A stretch of DNA of 64,000 bases, taken from the NCBI GenBank assembly GCA_028873595.1, contig JAPPOV010000033.1:109165-173164 (forward strand). Direction: 5' to 3'. This document shows, one piece after another, positions 8,435 to 18,015 of this stretch. Numbering within the stretch: position 1 is the first letter of the stretch; each line of letters begins with the position of its first letter. This DNA comes from Gemmatimonadota bacterium (GTDB lineage: Bacteria; Gemmatimonadota; Gemmatimonadetes; Longimicrobiales; Gaopeijiaceae). A program made the translations under genes and the position numbers. The notes below the pieces were generated by a model. It was not told where the DNA came from. It did no database searches and saw only the letters and a program-made list of their open reading frames with translations.

Positions 8435-10753
8435 CTAGAAGCGAAGCAGTCGGGTTGCCTTTATTGCGAGTCCTCGGGTCCGCAGTCCCGAACCCTGTGG
8501 ACTCCGATCGCGTTCGTCCGTCCACACCAGGAATAATTCACTTCCCGGGGCGTACTCCCACCGGAAACGTACGTTGCTGGACATGATCCTGTCTGCCTCG
8601 TTGTACTGCACCAGGGCGCTCGCGAACATGCGCGGCGTAAACGCATAGTCGGTACGAAGGCGGAAGACGGACTGAGTGGATTCGCCTTGCGGCAGATCCA
8701 GAGCGTTGAAGCTGACGCCAGGCTCAAACGAGAGGTGGTCCGACACGACGATGCGTCCCCGACTGATCGACAGCGAGCGTATGGATCCGTCGTAAAACGA
8801 GCCCCACTGGAACGAGACATCGCCCGAGGATCTGCGCTGGGCCCCGCCGGTGTACGAGATGCGCTGGCTCGTGAAGGTGTAGCGCCCCGGGTCAATCGCG
8901 ACGGATCCAGACAGATGGAAGGGCTCGTCTAGTCGCTCGAATTCGCGAATCGCCGACACCGACCAGCGGTCGCTGTTCTCCATCTCGATGTCGAAGCTCG
9001 CGGTCTGCCGACGTGACTGCATACGACCCGTGCCGTCAGCGAAATAGTCGAGGTTCGTTTGCCAGGTCAGTTTGCGAATCGACTCGATCGACGCCGGGCG
9101 CGGACTGAAACGCAGACTCCCTGACGACCGTTCGAAGTCGCTTCGGCGCAGGAAGCCGACTCCGGGGTTGAACGAGTCGCCGACCTTGAGGTGCGACCCC
9201 GTCGCTCCATATCGGTCCCCGTTGTATGAGATGGCCGCCTGCCAACTGCGGTCGTCCCCCGTCAGCGAGGGAGTCTCAGTCTGCGCCCAGTAGGCGCCGG
9301 CCTCGAAGTTCTGGCCGAAGCCGAATGAAGCATCGAATCCGAAAACCTGGTTCGAGCCGTTCGATCCGATCGCGATGGATCGGTTGGTAAACAAGGCTCC
9401 GATCGAGCTTCGAGAGAGGATGTCCTGCTGGACCCGCACCACCGAGTAGTTCGTACTCTCGATCCCTGCTGACTCGACGTCACCCGTTTGAATGTTCACG
9501 AGTCCCACGTTGAACGGGCCAACCTTCCCGGTGACGCGACCTCCAGCCTGGATGGGGACGACCTCACCGCGATCCAACCCGATTCTTCGGCTGTAGAAGA
9601 GCGTAGGGCGATCGCCGCCACCACGCCGAAACCCGCCGCCACCGCCGCTGAATCCAGCGCTGCCGCCTGTTCCGAAGTCGAACACGCCTCGGCCTTCCAG
9701 GAAGAAGTCCCGCTTTTCCGGATAGAAGAGACTGAAGCGCGTCAGGTTGACCTGCCGTTCGTCGACCTCGACCTGGGCGAAGTCCGTGTTGATCGTGACG
9801 TCGGCTGTGAGGTTCGCAGTGATGCCGTACTTGAGGTCGAGACCTATGTCGCCTGTCGCGTCGTTCTCGATCGCCGGGGCGACCAGGCGATTCGTGGAGA
9901 GCCCGCCGATCCCATAGGGCTTCAGCTCCAGATTGCTTCCGGCAGGAGGGAGGTCGAGTCCGACGAGCGTGCCGCCTGACGAGATACGGTTCATCGCTTG
10001 GGGCCCGGCGAGTACGGGGGGTACCGGGTTCAGATACGTCCACTCGTTCTTGTGCAGGATCGATCGACGTAGCTGAAGCCCCCAAAGACGGTCCTGGCCT
10101 GCCGTGTAGCGGAGCGACTTGAAGGGGATCGCCATTTCAACGATCCAGCCTCCGTCGAACGTTCCTCCGGCGACGTCCCATACAGGGTTCCAATCCGCAT
10201 TCGGGCCACCCTCACCGACCACGGCATAGTCTGCCCGCGCACCCAGCGGGTTGGCGTAGAAGATCAGTCCATTTCGGCGGTCGTAGAAGGTGTCGAACAT
10301 TACGCCGAAATGCTCGTTATTCCTGAGCCCGGAGGTGTCGCGCCGATACTCGTTGATCACCCACTGTTCGGGTGAAGCCGAGTCCCAGCAGCGGCACGTC
10401 ACGTAGATGTTGTCGTCGTCGAAGGTCACCCACACGTCGGTCCGCTCAGAGGACGGATTGCCGGCGACGGGAACGACCTGGACGAAATCTCCGAACGGCT
10501 GGTATTCCTCATAGACCGCTTCGTCGAGCCGGCCGTCGAGAACCAGAGGCGTTTCGAGTCTGATGGCTCGAACTGTCGCTCGTCCGCGGTCATCGCGTGT
10601 AATGGATGCCGGCAGGACCGGTGGAGGTGATCCATCGATCACGGTGGATCGGAGTTCTTCGCGAGCTTGCGCACGTGCCCCGGCAGGAAGCATGGCGCCA
10701 AAAAGGGTGAGCGCGGCTGATGCAGCGAAGACGTGATTGTGTACCGAGCGCAT
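8435..10753 (-). CDS. DUF5916 outer-membrane protein with CBM9-like N-terminus
   Basis: 772-aa exported protein. A signal peptide ends near GARAQ. Residues of about 65-250 form a CBM9-like (DOMON-type) beta-sandwich, recognisable from LVLDGRLDEAVYEEY and FGVMFDTFYDRRNG. The rest is the DUF5916 region, with NTDFAQVEVDERQVNLTRF and YPEKRDFFLEGRGVF, then many alternating strands ending in a terminal Phe, as expected of an outer-membrane barrel. A Gly-rich loop (about residues 385-405) interrupts the core. It is the first gene of the operon with the M28 peptidase and sulfatase. The function is unknown. Binding or import of a polymer or glycan breakdown product is an inference from the context. 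Confidence 0.88.
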   Translation of the reverse strand: MRSVHNHVFAASAALTLFGAMLPAGARAQAREELRSTVIDGSPPPVLPASITRDDRGRATVRAIRLETPLVLDGRLDEAVYEEYQPFGDFVQVVPVAGNPSSERTDVWVTFDDDNIYVTCRCWDSASPEQWVINEYRRDTSGLRNNEHFGVMFDTFYDRRNGLIFYANPLGARADYAVVGEGGPNADWNPVWDVAGGTFDGGWIVEMAIPFKSLRYTAGQDRLWGLQLRRSILHKNEWTYLNPVPPVLAGPQAMNRISSGGTLVGLDLPPAGSNLELKPYGIGGLSTNRLVAPAIENDATGDIGLDLKYGITANLTADVTINTDFAQVEVDERQVNLTRFSLFYPEKRDFFLEGRGVFDFGTGGSAGFSGGGGGFRRGGGDRPTLFYSRRIGLDRGEVVPIQAGGRVTGKVGPFNVGLVNIQTGDVESAGIESTNYSVVRVQQDILSRSSIGALFTNRSIAIGSNGSNQVFGFDASFGFGQNFEAGAYWAQTETPSLTGDDRSWQAAISYNGDRYGATGSHLKVGDSFNPGVGFLRRSDFERSSGSLRFSPRPASIESIRKLTWQTNLDYFADGTGRMQSRRQTASFDIEMENSDRWSVSAIREFERLDEPFHLSGSVAIDPGRYTFTSQRISYTGGAQRRSSGDVSFQWGSFYDGSIRSLSISRGRIVVSDHLSFEPGVSFNALDLPQGESTQSVFRLRTDYAFTPRMFASALVQYNEADRIMSSNVRFRWEYAPGSELFLVWTDERDRSPQGSGLRTRGLAIKATRLLRF

Positions 10754-10858
10754 CCGGGCATCCGAACAGGGTGGGGCGGGTGCCGGAGCGGGGTACGGCT
10801 CACCCGAGCAAGATGTGTCGGAAACTCCCGGAAGACAGAGGGACTGGCAAGGGAACGC

Positions 10859-12013
10859 TCAGTCGACGGGGTACGCCCGATTCAGGCGTTCCTCCGGGAA
10901 GACCGGCGCGAGCAGGCCTGCCTTTGATCGGCCATGCGGGTCCTGGTTCTTTCGGATCTGGTTCACCAGGGTGAGTGCGGATTCACTGCAGGGAGGGAGC
11001 TGGTCGTTCGTATGCCCTAGCGGTGTCACCCGATTGCCCCACTTCACCAGGAGCGAGCAGTAGGTGAGCCCTCCTCCAAAGGCGGGCATCAGTAGCCAGC
11101 TGTTCGGCTCGACCCGGCCTTCTTCGAGTGCGTCCACGAGTGCGACCGGTACCGTCGCGGCACTCATGTTGCCGTACTTCTCGACCGTGAGCATCACGCG
11201 GTCCATCGGAATCTGGGCGTACTTTGCCACCGACTCGATGATGCGAAGGTTCGCCTGGTGTGGAACCACGAGGGAAATGTCGTCGGCGGTGAGCCCCGAA
11301 TGAGCCAGAACCTCTTTCGACGCGCGGGACATGCCCATCACCGCCCGCTTGAAGATCTGCTGGCCGTCGAAGTCCCAGAACGTGTCGCCCAGGGTGATGC
11401 CATAACCGGAGTAACCGCAACCGAATCCGCGGACGCGAAGAGTATCGCGCGCGCCGGCGTCGCAGCCGAGCATGCTCGCGAGCATTCCCTCCTGGTTTTC
11501 GGTAGCCTCCAGCACCACCGCCGCCGAGCCGTCTCCGAAGAGGACGGCGACGTTCCGGTTGTCCCAGTCCATATAGCGACTGATGAGCTCCGTGCCGATC
11601 ACCACGGCGTTTCGGACCTGCCCGGTCCGGATCATTCCGGTTGCGGCTGCGAGCCCGTAGCAGAAGCTGGTACAGGCAGTGTTGAGGTCCATCGACGCCG
11701 CGTTCGCGGCACCCAGTGAGATCTGGACGCCGGATGCGCTGTTCGGGCAGAGCTCTTCGTTACTGACGCCCCCGTAGATGATGAGGTCGAGATCCGCGGG
11801 ATCGAGGTCCGCACACGCGAGCGCCCGCTTCGCAGCGAGCGTCGCCAGTTCGGTCGCGGTGACGTGTGAGATCCGACGCTCCTTCATGCCGGTTCGCGTG
11901 ACGATCCACTCGTCCGAGGTGTCGAGGAAGGTCGAGAGGTCTTCGTTTGACAGCACGGCCGGAGGCATGCAGGAGCCCCAGCCGGTGATGGCGGCGTAGA
12001 TGGGTTGAGTCAT
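10859..12013 (-). CDS. fabH: Beta-ketoacyl-ACP synthase III family protein
   Basis: Thiolase-fold condensing enzyme, which in FabH starts fatty-acid synthesis by joining acetyl-CoA and malonyl-ACP. From the ATG at 12013 (384 aa) the triad is Cys114 in DLNTACTSFCYG, His252 in VPHQANLRI and Asn282 in EKYGNMSAATVP, with the FabH-like GDGSAAVVLE and FGGGLTYCSLLVKW. About 50 residues after the usual C-terminus (VTPLGHTNDQ onwards) are not part of the fold and are unusual. The open frame extends upstream to 12244 but that part has no FabH similarity. No other fab genes are adjacent, so a role in a specialised acyl condensation is possible. A long 3-oxoacyl-ACP synthase paralogue is the main alternative. 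Confidence 0.85.
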   Translation of the reverse strand: MTQPIYAAITGWGSCMPPAVLSNEDLSTFLDTSDEWIVTRTGMKERRISHVTATELATLAAKRALACADLDPADLDLIIYGGVSNEELCPNSASGVQISLGAANAASMDLNTACTSFCYGLAAATGMIRTGQVRNAVVIGTELISRYMDWDNRNVAVLFGDGSAAVVLEATENQEGMLASMLGCDAGARDTLRVRGFGCGYSGYGITLGDTFWDFDGQQIFKRAVMGMSRASKEVLAHSGLTADDISLVVPHQANLRIIESVAKYAQIPMDRVMLTVEKYGNMSAATVPVALVDALEEGRVEPNSWLLMPAFGGGLTYCSLLVKWGNRVTPLGHTNDQLPPCSESALTLVNQIRKNQDPHGRSKAGLLAPVFPEERLNRAYPVD

Positions 12014-12188
12014 GAACGAGCAGGATCGTGACGGTTGACCCCATGAGCTTGGGGCCGACCGACATGTGTCCGCTAGCGTGATCTGTCGTACGTCCGGACA
12101 GGTCGAATGCTTGCCGAGGCGGGCACGTGACGTACTTATGCCATGATCGTTCGTGCTGCATCCGATCCTCATCTCGTGGAGCTGGCCC

Positions 12189-15100
12189 ATGCGCATCCGG
12201 ATAGCCCCGTTGCTTGCGGCGTTCGCCGCCGTCCTTACCCTCATTCCACCATGCCTCTCTGCACAGCAGATCGACGCAGGTCACATCGACCAGATGCGGT
12301 TCCGGCACATCGGCCCGACTGGAAATCGGGTCACCTCGGTGTCGGGCGTAGTTGGGGACAGGTTCACCTACTACGCCGGCGCGGCGTCCGGAGGCCTCTG
12401 GAAGACCGATGACGCGGGACTGAACTGGCGGCCGATCTTCGACGAGCAGAAAGTCCACGCGATCGGTGAGATCGCGGTGGCGGATGCGGATCCGAACATC
12501 CTCTGGGTTGGAACAGGCGAGCCCTTCCTGCGCTCGAACGTCTCGATCGGCAACGGGGTGTGGAAGTCGACGGACGCGGGGGAGACGTGGACGCACATGG
12601 GTCTCGACGGTACCGGTAGGATCAGCCGGATCATCATCCACCCCACGGACCCCGACATCGTCTATGCGGCTTCGGTTGGGCACGGGTATGCGCCGCAGCA
12701 GGAACGCGGGATCTACCGGACCATGGATGGTGGCGAGACGTGGGAACACGTCCTCTTCGTCGATGAGGAAACCGGTGCGAGCGACCTCGTCATGGACCCG
12801 AACAATCCGCGGATCCTCTTCGCTGGCACCTGGCAGATCTCATTACGTACGTGGAACCGAACGTCGGGTGGGCCTGGAAGCGCGATCCATGTCTCCCGGG
12901 ACGGCGGATCGACGTGGAGTCGTCTGGAGGGCAATGGGCTCCCCACCCGCGAAATCGGCAAGATTGGCCTCTGCATGACCGCTGATGACTCCGACCGGAT
13001 CTATGCGCTGATCGAGACCGGGGACGGCGTCCCGTGGGAAGGCGGGGATACCGACAGCGGTGAGCTCTGGCGCTCCGACGACGGGGGCGTGAACTGGAAC
13101 CTCACCAGCTACGACCGTGACCTGGCCGGGCGCACCGCCTACTACACCCGGTGCGAGGTCGCGCCGGACAACAAGAACGAGGCGTATTTCATCGCCGCCG
13201 CATACAGCTGGACGTACGACGGCGGGTTGACCTCGGAGGTCGCGGGCTTCCTGCAGGGACCGAACTGGGATCACCACGACATGTGGATTGATCCGACGAA
13301 CCCCGATCGCCAGGCGGTGGGAGGAGACGGCGGGATTTCGATTTCCGAGAATCGTGGTTACAGCTGGTTCCGAATCCAGCTCCCGATCGCGCAGATGTAC
13401 CACGTGACGGTCGACAACGCGATCCCCTACAACGTCATGGGTAACCGGCAGGATGGCCCGTCGGCGCGCGGCCCATCGAACGCGCGAGCGGGTGGCCTGT
13501 TTGGTCCGGGCATCATCCCCCGTAGTGCGTGGGTCACGGTAGGGGGTGGCGAAAGCGGCTTCGCCACACCGGACCCCACCGATGCGAACATCGTCTGGTC
13601 GAGCGCCTCGGGCGCCGGCGCCGGTGGGGGCATCGTCGTGCGGTGGGACGCGCGCACCCAGCAGTATCGCGAAGTGGAGGTATGGCCGGAGACGACGACG
13701 GGTCACCCGGCGGACAGCGTCCGTTATCGCTTCCAGTGGACGTTCCCGCTCCTCATCTCGCCGCACGACAACAACACGATCTACGTGACGAGTCAGCACG
13801 TGCATCGCACGCGCAACGGCGGACAGAGTTGGGACGTGATCAGTCCCGACCTCTCGACCAACGATCGCAGCAAGATGGGCATCAGTGGTGGTCTCACCCC
13901 GGACAACATCGGCGTTGAGTACTGCTGCGTGATCTATGCGTTCGACGAGTCGCCGGTAGAGGCGGGTGTCCTCTGGGCCGGTACGAACGACGGGCTCGTG
14001 CAGGTCAGCCGTGACAATGGGGCGAACTGGACCAACGTCACGGACAACATTCCGAACCTGCCGCCGGACGGTGTAGTCCGGATGATCGACGCGTCGCGGT
14101 ACGAGGCGGGCAAGGCGTACATCGCCATCGAGCACCATCTGGTGGGCGACTTCGACGCGCGTGCCTACAAGACGGACGACTATGGCGAGAGCTGGACGCA
14201 GATCACGGATGGGGTCGACGACGGTGTTCTCAGCTATACGCGCAGCATCATCGAGGATCCGGTGCGTCCCGGTCTACTCTATCTGGGTACCGAGTCGACG
14301 CTGTATGTCTCGTTCGACGACGGAGAGAGCTGGCAGTCTTTACACACGAACATGCCGCACTCGCCCATGTACGGACTGGTCGTCCAGGAGCACTTCAACG
14401 ACCTCGTCGTCGGGACGTATGGCCGCGGCTACTGGGTTCTCGACGACATCACACCTCTTCAGCAGCTCACGCCCGAGATCGCAGCTCGGGCAGCGCATCT
14501 CTTCTCACCCCGGGCCGCGTACCGGTTCCGGCCGGTCTCCGAGCAGTTCACCATGTTCGACGATCAGACCGACGGTGTAGACCCCCCATATGGTGCGTCG
14601 ATCAATTACTGGCTGGCGGGTGACGTCACAGGTGACGCGGAGATCGAAATCTCGAACGTCGACGGCGACATCGTTCGAACGCTGACCGGGACGACGGCGC
14701 AGGGTGTGAACCGGGTCTGGTGGGATCTTCAGGGTGAGACGCTCGAACTCCCCCGGCTGCGAACCAAGCCGCTCTATGCGGACGACATTCAGCTCGGAGA
14801 GAATCGAGTTCGACCGTTCCCCGGCGCGGGTCCATTCGGCGGTGGAGGCCCCTCCATTCTGCAGCCGCCGGGGATGTATACCGTGACGCTCCGTGTGAAC
14901 GGGGAGACATTCACCGAATCGCTCGAGGTGCGGAAGGACCCGAACTCCGAGGGCACGGACGCGGACATCGCGGAGCAGATCGCCATGCTCGAGGATATCC
15001 GGGCCGATGCGGACAGCGCGGTGGCGATGATCAACCGGATCGAGTCGGTTCGTCGTCAGGTGCTGGATACGAGGGATATCCTCATCGAGCGGGGTGACCA

Positions 15101-15416
15101 GGCGGAGATCGTGGATGCCGCCAACGCCCTGAACGAGTCACTGATCGAAGTCGAGCAGGGGCTCTTCCAGGTGCGGGCCACGGGGACGGGGCAGGACGGT
15201 GTCCGGTATCCGACACGGCTGTTCGAGCGCCTCTCGTACCTGTTTACCACGACCTCCGTGGCAGACTTCCGACCGACGGATCAACAGGGTGAGGTGCACG
15301 TCATTCTCGAGGAGCGACTGGCGATGATCGCTGCCACGCTCGAGGCCGTGATGGACGACGACGTGGAAGAGTTCAACCGCATGCTGCAGCAACTGGGCCT
15401 GCGCATCATCTCGTAG
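12189..15416 (+). CDS. Secreted BNR/VPS10-type beta-propeller protein
   Basis: 1075-aa exported protein. The signal peptide MRIRIAPLLAAFAAV ends near LSAQQ. It carries many Asp-box/BNR turns of the form S-x-D-x-G-x-T-W, for example KSTDAGETW, RTMDGGETW, VSRDGGSTW and KTDDYGESW. These indicate one or two large propellers of the glycosyl-hydrolase-like or VPS10/sortilin type. The last 250 residues are a beta domain with a Gly-rich loop (PFGGGGPS) followed by a helical tail. No catalytic residues can be assigned, so hydrolase activity should not be assumed. The ATG at 12189 is chosen because GGAG lies seven bases upstream. It is divergent from the KAS III gene. A paralogue lies at 56407-59484. 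Confidence 0.85.
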   Translation: MRIRIAPLLAAFAAVLTLIPPCLSAQQIDAGHIDQMRFRHIGPTGNRVTSVSGVVGDRFTYYAGAASGGLWKTDDAGLNWRPIFDEQKVHAIGEIAVADADPNILWVGTGEPFLRSNVSIGNGVWKSTDAGETWTHMGLDGTGRISRIIIHPTDPDIVYAASVGHGYAPQQERGIYRTMDGGETWEHVLFVDEETGASDLVMDPNNPRILFAGTWQISLRTWNRTSGGPGSAIHVSRDGGSTWSRLEGNGLPTREIGKIGLCMTADDSDRIYALIETGDGVPWEGGDTDSGELWRSDDGGVNWNLTSYDRDLAGRTAYYTRCEVAPDNKNEAYFIAAAYSWTYDGGLTSEVAGFLQGPNWDHHDMWIDPTNPDRQAVGGDGGISISENRGYSWFRIQLPIAQMYHVTVDNAIPYNVMGNRQDGPSARGPSNARAGGLFGPGIIPRSAWVTVGGGESGFATPDPTDANIVWSSASGAGAGGGIVVRWDARTQQYREVEVWPETTTGHPADSVRYRFQWTFPLLISPHDNNTIYVTSQHVHRTRNGGQSWDVISPDLSTNDRSKMGISGGLTPDNIGVEYCCVIYAFDESPVEAGVLWAGTNDGLVQVSRDNGANWTNVTDNIPNLPPDGVVRMIDASRYEAGKAYIAIEHHLVGDFDARAYKTDDYGESWTQITDGVDDGVLSYTRSIIEDPVRPGLLYLGTESTLYVSFDDGESWQSLHTNMPHSPMYGLVVQEHFNDLVVGTYGRGYWVLDDITPLQQLTPEIAARAAHLFSPRAAYRFRPVSEQFTMFDDQTDGVDPPYGASINYWLAGDVTGDAEIEISNVDGDIVRTLTGTTAQGVNRVWWDLQGETLELPRLRTKPLYADDIQLGENRVRPFPGAGPFGGGGPSILQPPGMYTVTLRVNGETFTESLEVRKDPNSEGTDADIAEQIAMLEDIRADADSAVAMINRIESVRRQVLDTRDILIERGDQAEIVDAANALNESLIEVEQGLFQVRATGTGQDGVRYPTRLFERLSYLFTTTSVADFRPTDQQGEVHVILEERLAMIAATLEAVMDDDVEEFNRMLQQLGLRIIS

Positions 15417-15436
15417 GAGCAGATCCTGCACGAAGA

Positions 15437-15470
15437 ACCGCCCCGGACACCCGTCGGTGTCCGGGGCGGT
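15437..15470. terminator. Perfect 15-bp GC hairpin between convergent genes
   Basis: Arms ACCGCCCCGGACACC and GGTGTCCGGGGCGGT pair perfectly around a four-base loop. It lies between the stops of the convergent BNR and amidase genes and could serve both. There is no T-run on either side, so it may rely on stem strength alone. Confidence 0.75.
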
Positions 15471-15495
15471 CGTCGTCGAGCGGATGGTCGATGGG

Positions 15496-17163
15496 TTATC
15501 GAATACCCGGGGGGGCGATCCTGCGCATCGATGCCTGCTCGAACGCATACGCGACTTCGATCAGACGCGGCTCGCTGCACGCACCTCCGGTGAAGCTGAC
15601 GCCAAAGGGGCGCGGCTGGACATCGAACCCGTCCGGTAGGGGTGGGTCGAACTCTGACTGAATCAAGGCGAAGGGCACGATGACGGTCGGATAACCGGGG
15701 CGCGCTGCGATGCCCGCGCCACCCGATCCGGGGAAGAGCAAGGCATCCAGGTCGTGCTCCGCCATTGCCGCGTCGATCCCACGCTCACCGTTGAGCAGGA
15801 GATCCCGCGCCCGGTCTGCCTCGTACGTGGCGCGGTCGTCCTCGAGGTCGATGGCGTCGGACTGGTCCAGACGGAGCTGGTCGTACTTGAGGGCCCCTGC
15901 AGGTCGGTGATCCTCGTTCCATTCACGCAATTCGGTGAGAGACCGCACGGGCGCAGCCTCGCCGAGCGTCTCCAGCCAGACGTTGAAGTCGCGCTTCATT
16001 CCGTAAAAGAGGACGCTGCTCCCGCCGGCCGTCATGAGGTTCTGCTCGGGATCCGGGTCGAGCACACTCGGGATGTCGGCCGGGTCGACGATGGTCGCAC
16101 CCTGATCCCGCAGGATCTGGATGGCCTCCTCCATGGCCGTACGAGCCTCGTCCGCGAGTCCGCCGCGCCAGTTGTCCTGGCCCGGAACCTGGACGGAATC
16201 GTAGTACATGGTTCGTGGGATTCCGATGCGTGCCCCCTGCAGACCGTCGGCGTTCAGGTAGGCCGTGTAGTCGTTGCCCGGCGGCGGAGAGCACGTGGTC
16301 GTGGCCGGGTCGTTCGGGTCGGGCGAGACGCCTTCGAGTGCACCCATCATGATCGCGGCATCCGCGACGGTGCGGGTCATCGGCCCGGCCGTGTCCTGAT
16401 CGCCGGTGATCGGGATCACGCCCCACCGGCTGATGCGTCCCACCGTAGGCTTGATGCCGGCGAGCATGTTTGCATTCGAAGGAGAGAGGATCGATCCCGA
16501 AGTTTCGGTGCCGACGTTGCCCGCCCAGAAGCTCATGGCTGTGCCGATGCCCGAGCTGGATCCCCCGACGCCGAGTACGGGACGCCCGTCGTTACGACCC
16601 TCACGCGGGTCGCGTCGGGGATCGTACGGGTTAAGCCCATAGCCGCCGACCGCGCTGTAGTTCCCCGGCATCCCGGCGGCGGTGAAGTTGGCGAGCTCCG
16701 TCATGACCGTCTTCGCGAGGATGATTGCTCCGGCCTCGCGGAGATTCGTGGTCAGTGTCGCGTCATACGGCGGGATCAGGTTCTCGAACGCGATCGCTCC
16801 GCCCGTCGTTCGGATGTCAGTCGTGTGGATGTTGTCTTTCAGTGCGACAGGAATCCCGTGTAGCGGTCCCCGGACTCGGCCGTCCGCGCGTTCCTGGTCG
16901 AGCCGGTCTGCCTCCGCCAGCGCATTCTTGTTCACGGTGATCACCGCGTTCACCTGATCTTCGTACATCGCGATGCGAAGGAGGTGAGCTTCGACGAGGT
17001 CGCGCGATGTGACGCGCCCCTCCTCCATGGCCCCCTGCATTTCGGCGATGGTCGATTCCACCACGTCGAAGCGTTCATTCGACGCCTGTGTGCATGCGGC
17101 GAAGAAGAGGGAGAAAAGGGGAAGGAGGAGTCGTGCCTGCTGGGTCGCTGTTGCTCGGGACAT
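15496..17163 (-). CDS. Amidase-signature lipoprotein
   Basis: Predicted periplasmic or surface amidase that hydrolyses an amide bond of unknown substrate. From the ATG at 17163 (555 aa) the signal peptide ends FFAAC, giving lipid-modified Cys24. The amidase-signature triad is visible as Lys109 in GIPVALKDN, the cis-Ser at about 203 in GVGGSSSGIGTA, and the nucleophile Ser224 in GTETSGSI. The signature is slightly altered from the usual GGSSGGS and TGGSIR. The length fits exported amidases annotated as Glu-tRNA amidotransferase A-like, but the export signal excludes a role in tRNA charging. The upstream extension to 17253 lacks features. It is convergent with the BNR gene. Confidence 0.9.
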   Translation of the reverse strand: MSRATATQQARLLLPLFSLFFAACTQASNERFDVVESTIAEMQGAMEEGRVTSRDLVEAHLLRIAMYEDQVNAVITVNKNALAEADRLDQERADGRVRGPLHGIPVALKDNIHTTDIRTTGGAIAFENLIPPYDATLTTNLREAGAIILAKTVMTELANFTAAGMPGNYSAVGGYGLNPYDPRRDPREGRNDGRPVLGVGGSSSGIGTAMSFWAGNVGTETSGSILSPSNANMLAGIKPTVGRISRWGVIPITGDQDTAGPMTRTVADAAIMMGALEGVSPDPNDPATTTCSPPPGNDYTAYLNADGLQGARIGIPRTMYYDSVQVPGQDNWRGGLADEARTAMEEAIQILRDQGATIVDPADIPSVLDPDPEQNLMTAGGSSVLFYGMKRDFNVWLETLGEAAPVRSLTELREWNEDHRPAGALKYDQLRLDQSDAIDLEDDRATYEADRARDLLLNGERGIDAAMAEHDLDALLFPGSGGAGIAARPGYPTVIVPFALIQSEFDPPLPDGFDVQPRPFGVSFTGGACSEPRLIEVAYAFEQASMRRIAPPGIR

Positions 17164-17289
17164 GGTGACACGGGAGAGAGTCGATTGGACGGCGGATCGA
17201 CAGGATCCATAGGGACGCCGCCAACATGGGTCGGCGTGAGGGAGAAGCGCCACCGATCGCCCGGCTGATCGAGGACGCGGAGATGCACG

Positions 17290-17325
17290 AACGCCCCGTC
17301 CGCAACGAAGCGCGGACGGGGCGTT
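17290..17325 (-). terminator. 14-bp GC hairpin downstream of the small outer-membrane protein gene
   Basis: Arms AACGCCCCGTCCGC and GCGGACGGGGCGTT pair perfectly with an eight-base loop. The hairpin begins about 30 bases after the stop of the leftward gene ending at 17356, so it most likely ends that transcript before the amidase gene. Confidence 0.7.
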
Positions 17326-17355
17326 CTGTCCCGGACGTGAGTTCCCTGGGCTACT

Positions 17356-17832
17356 TCATTCGCGCGTCTGGAATGGAAGCGTGACGAAGAACACCAGCCC
17401 ATCACCGCCTTCGAGCTGGGCTCGAATGCCCGCAGTCGGTCGGAAGTTGCCGAGATCGAAGTCGACTCCTCCACCGAGGTTCAGGCCGAGATTGGTGTTC
17501 GATCCGCCGAGATCCGTGGAGGCTCGTGCGAGGTTCAGGCCACCAAGGAAGAAGGGTACAGCACTCGAGTTCTCAAGAGGGAAGTCGTACGTGACGTTCC
17601 CGTTGAGCTCGAAGTAGTCGCCTTCCTCCGGAAAAAAGATGAGAAAGTCGGCCAGTAGGCCGAAGCCGTCACCGAAGTCGTTGAGCGCCGTGCCGAGGCT
17701 CGCACCGATCCCGAAGTTTGCGTCGTTTTCGTAGGCGAGCACGGGGCCGATGGTTGTCTGTCCGCTGACAGAGACCGGGGTTGAGAGAAGTGCGGCGGTG
17801 ATGACTGCGCTCCAGATCCTGCTCGTATTCAT
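17356..17832 (-). CDS. Small exported outer-membrane beta-barrel-like protein
   Basis: 158-aa protein with a signal peptide (MNTSRIWSAVITAALLSTP, cleavage near VSGQ). Its body alternates hydrophobic and polar residues, as in small OmpA/OprF-like barrels: LGTALNDFGDGFGLLADF, GNVTYDFPLENSS, LNLGGGVDFDLGNF and a final strand LVFFVTLPF. The ATG at 17832 is preceded by AGAGGGGA a few bases upstream. The much longer open frame to 18873 is antisense to the dioxygenase gene and was not used. The family is not identified beyond a barrel-like outer-membrane protein. A strong hairpin follows the stop. Confidence 0.75.
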   Translation of the reverse strand: MNTSRIWSAVITAALLSTPVSVSGQTTIGPVLAYENDANFGIGASLGTALNDFGDGFGLLADFLIFFPEEGDYFELNGNVTYDFPLENSSAVPFFLGGLNLARASTDLGGSNTNLGLNLGGGVDFDLGNFRPTAGIRAQLEGGDGLVFFVTLPFQTRE

Positions 17833-18015
17833 TGATCCCCTCTCGTTATGGCTTGAGCCCGTGCGACGTCCCTTACGATGACGGGATTGTCCATAGTCAG
17901 CAATCAATACATTGCGGGAATCTCGGGCGTGGTGTTGCCGCAGTGAGGACGGAAGGCTAGGAGTGTCGGCAGCACACGAGCATCTCCTCTCACCCTGACC
18001 GCGATTCACGACGTC

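Noticed and set aside
12843..14138. Reverse open frame of 431 codons inside the BNR gene
   Set aside because: It is a shadow of the forward propeller gene, rich in Arg, Val and His as mirrored frames are.
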